A stretch of DNA of 14,357 nt, from positions 1 to 14,357 of the forward strand of contig DADA01000106.1 of NCBI GenBank assembly GCA_002494895.1. Reading direction: 5' to 3'. Position numbers and translations under genes: made by a program. Shown here one piece after another: positions 11,829-14,357 of the stretch. The notes under the pieces were generated by a model. That model saw nothing but the letters and a program-made list of their open reading frames with translations. It had not been told where the DNA came from and ran no database searches. The stretch comes from Nitrososphaera sp. UBA210. GTDB taxonomy: Archaea; Thermoproteota; Nitrososphaeria; Nitrososphaerales; Nitrososphaeraceae. The first letter of the stretch is position 1, and each line of letters begins with the position of its first letter.

Positions 11829-11891
11829 CTAAGAAAAATTAAGTCGAGAATTGGACGATAGAGTATCGGCTCTCTCCTCTATTTGATTCAT
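11829..11891 (-). pseudogene. Short frame overlapping the TrmB-like stop (ATGA), possible truncated downstream gene
   Basis: The stop TGA of the TrmB-like gene (11888-11890) overlaps an ATG (11889-11891) that opens a 20-codon frame reading MNQIEERADTLSSNSRLNFS, then TAG at 11829-11831. An ATGA overlap is the usual sign of a translationally coupled next gene, but this one ends at once. Its beginning resembles the start of the FkbM protein (MIQRADRLIDK), and the DNA shares the 12-mer AGAGAGCCGATA with it. It may be the stub of a gene lost or displaced when the cassette formed. It could also be a chance frame. Confidence 0.3.
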
Positions 11892-11965
11892 GATGAGATT
11901 GAGTGGGCTAGTCGTAGGTGAACTACTTGCGCTCCTTTGCCATTGGGCTGCATTATTCGGGGATC
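11860..11965. repeat. Right-hand partner of an imperfect direct repeat bracketing the AT-rich cassette
   Basis: This stretch aligns with 9371-9475 in the same orientation, with roughly 70% identity and one single-base gap. It covers the last codons of the TrmB-like gene and about 30 bp after its stop. The part after the stop (TATCGGCTCTCT and TCTATTTGATTCAT here; TATTGGCTCTCT and TCTATTTAATTCAT on the left) is better conserved than the coding part. Confidence 0.75.
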
Positions 11966-13087
11966 ATTGCCTGCACTCTTGAAGTATGATGCAAGTATCA
12001 ACGCCCAAGGCAGCGGATGTTTTCTATCCATCTTTGATTGCAGGCTCAGGATGTTGTTGGCCTTGTCGTGCTTTAGGCCGCCAAGGCAGCTGATGCGAAG
12101 AGCAGAGTCCACTAGTTCAATGACTTCGAGCGGACTCATGCTGCTGATTTTGAGCCCTTGCTTTTTGTCTATCAAGTCTACTAGTTCGGCAGGAATCTCG
12201 CTGTTGCTCCCGGATATCGCATACTCGAGCATCCGGGCCCCAAGCCCATTTTCAACGATCCTTGCCAACTCGATCGCTTTTTTCGCCATCACAGGTTCGA
12301 CCTGGCTGATGTTTTTCAATTCCATGGCCCTCTCCCATTCATGCTCAAAGTTCTTTGTTTGCATGACGCCTAGTGAATCGGCCGATGAAAAAAGAGCTGC
12401 CCTGCCATTGTTGCTGTCTATCGAAACCAGGTGGGTTGAGTCAATAATCAGCAGATTGGACGAAACGGATCCGTCGGCAGCCACCTTTAGATCGATTCCT
12501 TCAAGCAAGGAGGACAGGTTCTCGCTGCCTACGCAATCAGGGCCCACAATTATCCGGACCTTGGAGCTATTCGTAATTGCCCGTACCAACGAGGATCTGC
12601 ATTGTGACAAGAGCCTGAGCCCCCAAGGATCAACTATTCCAACCACAGATGACCTAGAATTGCCTATCAGGCTTGCGACCTTTTCCAAAGTTGAATTCGG
12701 GTCGAGTACGAAATACCGCCGCTCTTCCGAACCTTTGGGGCGCTGGCCTTCATCGTTTAGCTTTTGCAGCTGATCGATAATCTTTTTCATGTTCTTCACT
12801 CGCCGCTCATGCAGCATTAGCAGTTCCGCAAAGGCCTCTTCAGGTGGGATCGCACTGCAGATGAGCGGCTTTTGCTGGGAAATCACTGCAAGTCTTTTCT
12901 TCTCCAGCTTTTTTATGGTCTGGTAAACCTTGGTGCGTGGCAGGTTGGCATAGTAGGCGATCTCGCTTGCGGCAAGCGATCCTTTTCCTATTATGGTCAA
13001 GTAGGCCCTGGCTTCATACTTTGAGAGTCCGAATTCTTCAAGACTCCCCGGAAGATCGTTGTCATGAGCTGATTTAGTGTTAGACAC
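11888..13087 (-). CDS. TrmB-family transcriptional regulator with long C-terminal extension
   Basis: A 399-aa regulator. Residues 15-75 form a TrmB winged helix: LEEFGLSKYEARAYLTIIGK, then SLAASEIAYYANLPRTKVYQ as the helix-turn-helix, then the wing RLAVISQQKPLICSAI. Residues 84-115 are a coiled coil for dimerisation (FAELLMLHERRVKNMKKIID). Residues 125-265 resemble the ligand-binding PLD-like fold of TrmB proteins, with FEHEWERAME near its end. Residues 270-399 are an extra helical domain I do not recognise. TrmB proteins usually sense sugars or metabolites and repress or activate nearby genes. Start is GTG (13085-13087). It is divergent from the ESCRT-III-like pair and adjacent to the glycan cassette; either may be a target. 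Confidence 0.83.
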   Translation of the reverse strand: MSNTKSAHDNDLPGSLEEFGLSKYEARAYLTIIGKGSLAASEIAYYANLPRTKVYQTIKKLEKKRLAVISQQKPLICSAIPPEEAFAELLMLHERRVKNMKKIIDQLQKLNDEGQRPKGSEERRYFVLDPNSTLEKVASLIGNSRSSVVGIVDPWGLRLLSQCRSSLVRAITNSSKVRIIVGPDCVGSENLSSLLEGIDLKVAADGSVSSNLLIIDSTHLVSIDSNNGRAALFSSADSLGVMQTKNFEHEWERAMELKNISQVEPVMAKKAIELARIVENGLGARMLEYAISGSNSEIPAELVDLIDKKQGLKISSMSPLEVIELVDSALRISCLGGLKHDKANNILSLQSKMDRKHPLPWALILASYFKSAGNDPRIMQPNGKGAQVVHLRLAHSISS

Positions 13088-13161
13088 GTATTCAGAAATT
13101 GAAAATTAAAGGTAAAACGATAGGTCAAATAGATTGCGTCAAAGTTCGAAAAAATGTCAAG

Positions 13162-13225
13162 CTGTTACCGTCTCTTACTGTTACCATAGTTACACAGGCT
13201 ACCTGCACATGACAGGTATTATTTC
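13162..13225. promoter_or_regulatory. Divergent control region: CTGTTACC repeats, ACCTG/CAGGT inverted repeat and TATA box
   Basis: CTGTTACC occurs at 13162-13169 and again exactly 16 bp later at 13178-13185, followed by AGTTAC at 13188-13193. An inverted repeat ACCTG-(7)-CAGGT occupies 13201-13217 and runs into the TATA-like GTATTATTTC (13216-13225), which is 25-34 bp before the ATG of the first ESCRT-III-like gene (13250). The layout suggests an operator over this promoter; the divergent TrmB-like protein is the obvious candidate binder, but that is inference. Confidence 0.45.
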
Positions 13226-13249
13226 AAGCACAGCAAGCTCCGAATCACT

Positions 13250-13882
13250 ATGAATTCAAGATGGGTAAAGTCCGAGTCTATACTCGATGATAATGATAAA
13301 GCCTCACTGCCAAAGCCTGGGGGGCCGCTAAAACCGAGGCTTGACGCAGTAGGAAAAAAAGTTCAGCTGACTGTGTCGCGCCTCGATGAGATGCACAAAG
13401 TACTCAGGTCCAAGGACGAAGAGATATTCCACAAGCTGGTGACTTCGGTCAAAGAGAGCGATGCGCAGTATTCCACCATCCTCTCGTCAGATCTTGCAAA
13501 GGCAAGACAGGTGAGCAGGATCGTATTTCTTGCTAGGGTAGCACTCGAAAAAATTGAAGGCAAGCTGTCGTCGGCTGGAGACTTTGGAGACTTGGTAATA
13601 GTGCTGAGCCCGGCAATGGCGGTGGTCAAAAGCCTCCGGTCTTCCCTGACACCTCTTGTGCCTGAAATGGAAGAAGAGCTGGGCGTGATATCTGAACTCC
13701 TGAGTGGCATACTAGTGGATGCAGGGCAGGTTGGAGGCTATACGATTAATTTCGAGACTGCGAATGAGGAGGCCGTCAGGCTCATTGACGAGGCATCAGG
13801 GGTGGTTGAACAAAAGATGAAAGAAGAATTCCCCGGTATCCCTGATCTTCCCGGCGTAATTTCCTCTGCAGAACTTGCCTAG
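13250..13882 (+). CDS. CdvB/ESCRT-III-like (Snf7-family) protein
   Basis: A 210-aa protein with an ESCRT-III core. After a basic, Pro-rich leader (about 1-32) come long amphipathic helices: LDAVGKKVQLTVSRLDEMHK and LRSKDEEIFHKLVTSVKESD at 31-71, then DLAKARQVSRIVFLARVALE at 81-100, DFGDLVIVLSPAMAVVKSLR at 111-130, and PLVPEMEEELGVISELLSGI at 135-154. The tail holds FPGIPDLPG at 194-202, resembling a MIM2 motif that binds MIT domains such as that of the AAA-ATPase CdvC/Vps4. CdvB proteins polymerise on membranes during division. Thaumarchaea usually have several paralogues, so a specific role cannot be fixed. ATG start with a TATA box 25-34 bp upstream. A second, related gene follows. Confidence 0.82.
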   Translation: MNSRWVKSESILDDNDKASLPKPGGPLKPRLDAVGKKVQLTVSRLDEMHKVLRSKDEEIFHKLVTSVKESDAQYSTILSSDLAKARQVSRIVFLARVALEKIEGKLSSAGDFGDLVIVLSPAMAVVKSLRSSLTPLVPEMEEELGVISELLSGILVDAGQVGGYTINFETANEEAVRLIDEASGVVEQKMKEEFPGIPDLPGVISSAELA

Positions 13883-13914
13883 CTGGCGTAAATGCGCCCA
13901 GCCGGCTGGGCAAG
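13874..13914. other. Alternative hairpins between the two ESCRT-III-like genes
   Basis: GCCCAGCCGGCTGGGC at 13896-13911 is a perfect 16-bp palindrome. Its right half can instead pair further upstream: CTTGCCTAGC (13874-13883, containing the TAG stop) with GCTGGGCAAG (13905-13914), 10 bp with one G-U. The two folds exclude each other. No T tract follows directly (CAACTTTTGACTG comes about 20 bp later), so it is not a standard archaeal terminator; it may affect readthrough, RNA stability or processing between the genes. Confidence 0.45.
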
Positions 13915-14009
13915 TAGCTGATAAACTGCGCAACAACTTTTGACTGTTCGGTTTTTCGCCATTTTCGCATACGTCCGCAGTACATTTGTTGTTTAGGAGA
14001 GGCGCTACG

Positions 14010-14357
14010 ATGAAGGAGCGAGCGATTGCTGTGCTTGTTGGGCTGCAGCGAAACTCAACTGCCATGAACGTATTGCGCTCAAAACTTGAATCAAGAATCA
14101 GCCATACAATGGGAAACGGCGGCAGTGCCGAGAGTTGCCAGGAGCTCACGCGAATACTGGTCCTCGTCAAGAATGGCGAGATGATCCTAAATGAATTGAC
14201 ACTGAAGGCAGAGTCGGCGCGATTTCTCGAAGAATTTATTCGGATAATTGACAGCGCTTCCACGTCGTTCGGCGAGATAAAGCACGACTTGCAAGAGCTC
14301 GTGCCAGTTGCAGAAGCAGCGCTATCTGAAATGCATGACGCGATAGCCGGGATAACG
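14010..14357 (+). CDS. Second CdvB/ESCRT-III-like protein (partial, runs off the window)
   Basis: An ATG at 14010 opens a frame to the window end (116 codons). The protein starts MKERAIAVLVGLQRNSTAMN and is helical throughout, with the Snf7/CdvB pattern: ELTRILVLVKNGEMILNELT at about 46-65, SARFLEEFIRIIDSASTSFG, then LQELVPVAEAALSEMHDAIA near the end. The last segment lines up with LTPLVPEMEEELGVISELLS of the preceding protein, so the two are paralogues. AGGAG at 13995-13999, ten bases before the ATG, may act as a Shine-Dalgarno site, fitting an internal gene of a transcript rather than a leaderless one. In-frame TTG codons at 13986 and 13989 are alternative starts. Confidence 0.72.
   Translation, partial: MKERAIAVLVGLQRNSTAMNVLRSKLESRISHTMGNGGSAESCQELTRILVLVKNGEMILNELTLKAESARFLEEFIRIIDSASTSFGEIKHDLQELVPVAEAALSEMHDAIAGIT

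Noticed and set aside
9480..11870. Insertion sequence or transposon
   Set aside because: No transposase, terminal inverted repeats or target-site duplication are visible; only the TrmB-like direct repeats bracket the region.
11937..12773. Long 278-codon plus-strand frame inside the TrmB-like gene
   Set aside because: It is the antisense shadow of a gene with a clear winged-helix domain; the predicted product is Ser-rich without domain pattern.
13796..14263. 155-codon minus-strand frame over the second ESCRT-III-like gene
   Set aside because: Antisense to a frame whose helix pattern matches the preceding CdvB-like protein; no supporting start signals.
1..14357. CRISPR array
   Set aside because: No regularly spaced repeats were seen; the only near-perfect repeat is the two-copy tandem duplication at 9557-9700.

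Overview
The window looks like chromosome from an ammonia-oxidising archaeon of the Nitrososphaera type (Thaumarchaeota/Nitrososphaerota). The lineage call is inferred from gene content, not from a database match. The grounds are an archaeal-type ArgRS, an archaeal TrmI, a TrmB-family regulator with a long C-terminal extension, an archaeal mevalonate-pathway GHMP protein, two adjacent CdvB/ESCRT-III-like genes, an intron-containing tRNA with a bulge-helix-bulge splice site, and TATA-like boxes about 25-35 bp upstream of many TTG/GTG/ATG starts, as expected for leaderless archaeal transcripts.

Layout. 1-881: the last codons of an ABC permease, then its NrtD/SsuB/TauB-type ATPase. 883-1671 (-): a methylenetetrahydrofolate reductase-like protein, convergent with the ATPase. 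1742-2314 (+): a Nudix CoA diphosphatase. 2526-2810 (-): a small HEAT-like protein. 2881-2946: a candidate structured small RNA. 3014-3108 (-): tRNA-Arg(CCG) interrupted by a 20-nt intron in the anticodon stem. 3444-3932 (+): an unrecognised 162-aa protein. 4019-6627 (+): phosphoglycolate phosphatase-like HAD enzyme overlapping argS by 4 nt. 6700-7545 (+): TrmI tRNA m1A methyltransferase. 7591-8589 (+): mevalonate decarboxylase-family protein. 8823-9365 (-): secreted or anchored DUF192 protein.

9366-11887 is the accessory part. It is visibly AT-richer and carries an FkbM methyltransferase gene (+) convergent with a glycosyltransferase gene (-), probably a surface-glycan cassette. On the left lies a decayed C-terminal end of a TrmB-like gene; on the right lies the 3' end of the intact TrmB-like gene, so related sequences bracket the cassette. 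The start of the FkbM gene carries a 72-bp tandem duplication that copies both the TATA box and the start codon.

11888-13087 (-) is the intact TrmB-like regulator. It is divergent from two adjacent ESCRT-III/CdvB-like genes (13250-13882, and 14010 to the window end), which may act in membrane remodelling or cell division.

Two themes link genes here. Translation and tRNA maturation are represented by tRNA-Arg, its synthetase and an enzyme that modifies the T-loop. Membrane and envelope biology is represented by mevalonate metabolism, the glycan cassette, DUF192 and the ESCRT-III-like proteins. The strongest unusual observations are the non-canonical tRNA intron with a fully formed bulge-helix-bulge, the promoter-plus-start duplication, and the paired TrmB-like ends around the AT-rich cassette.
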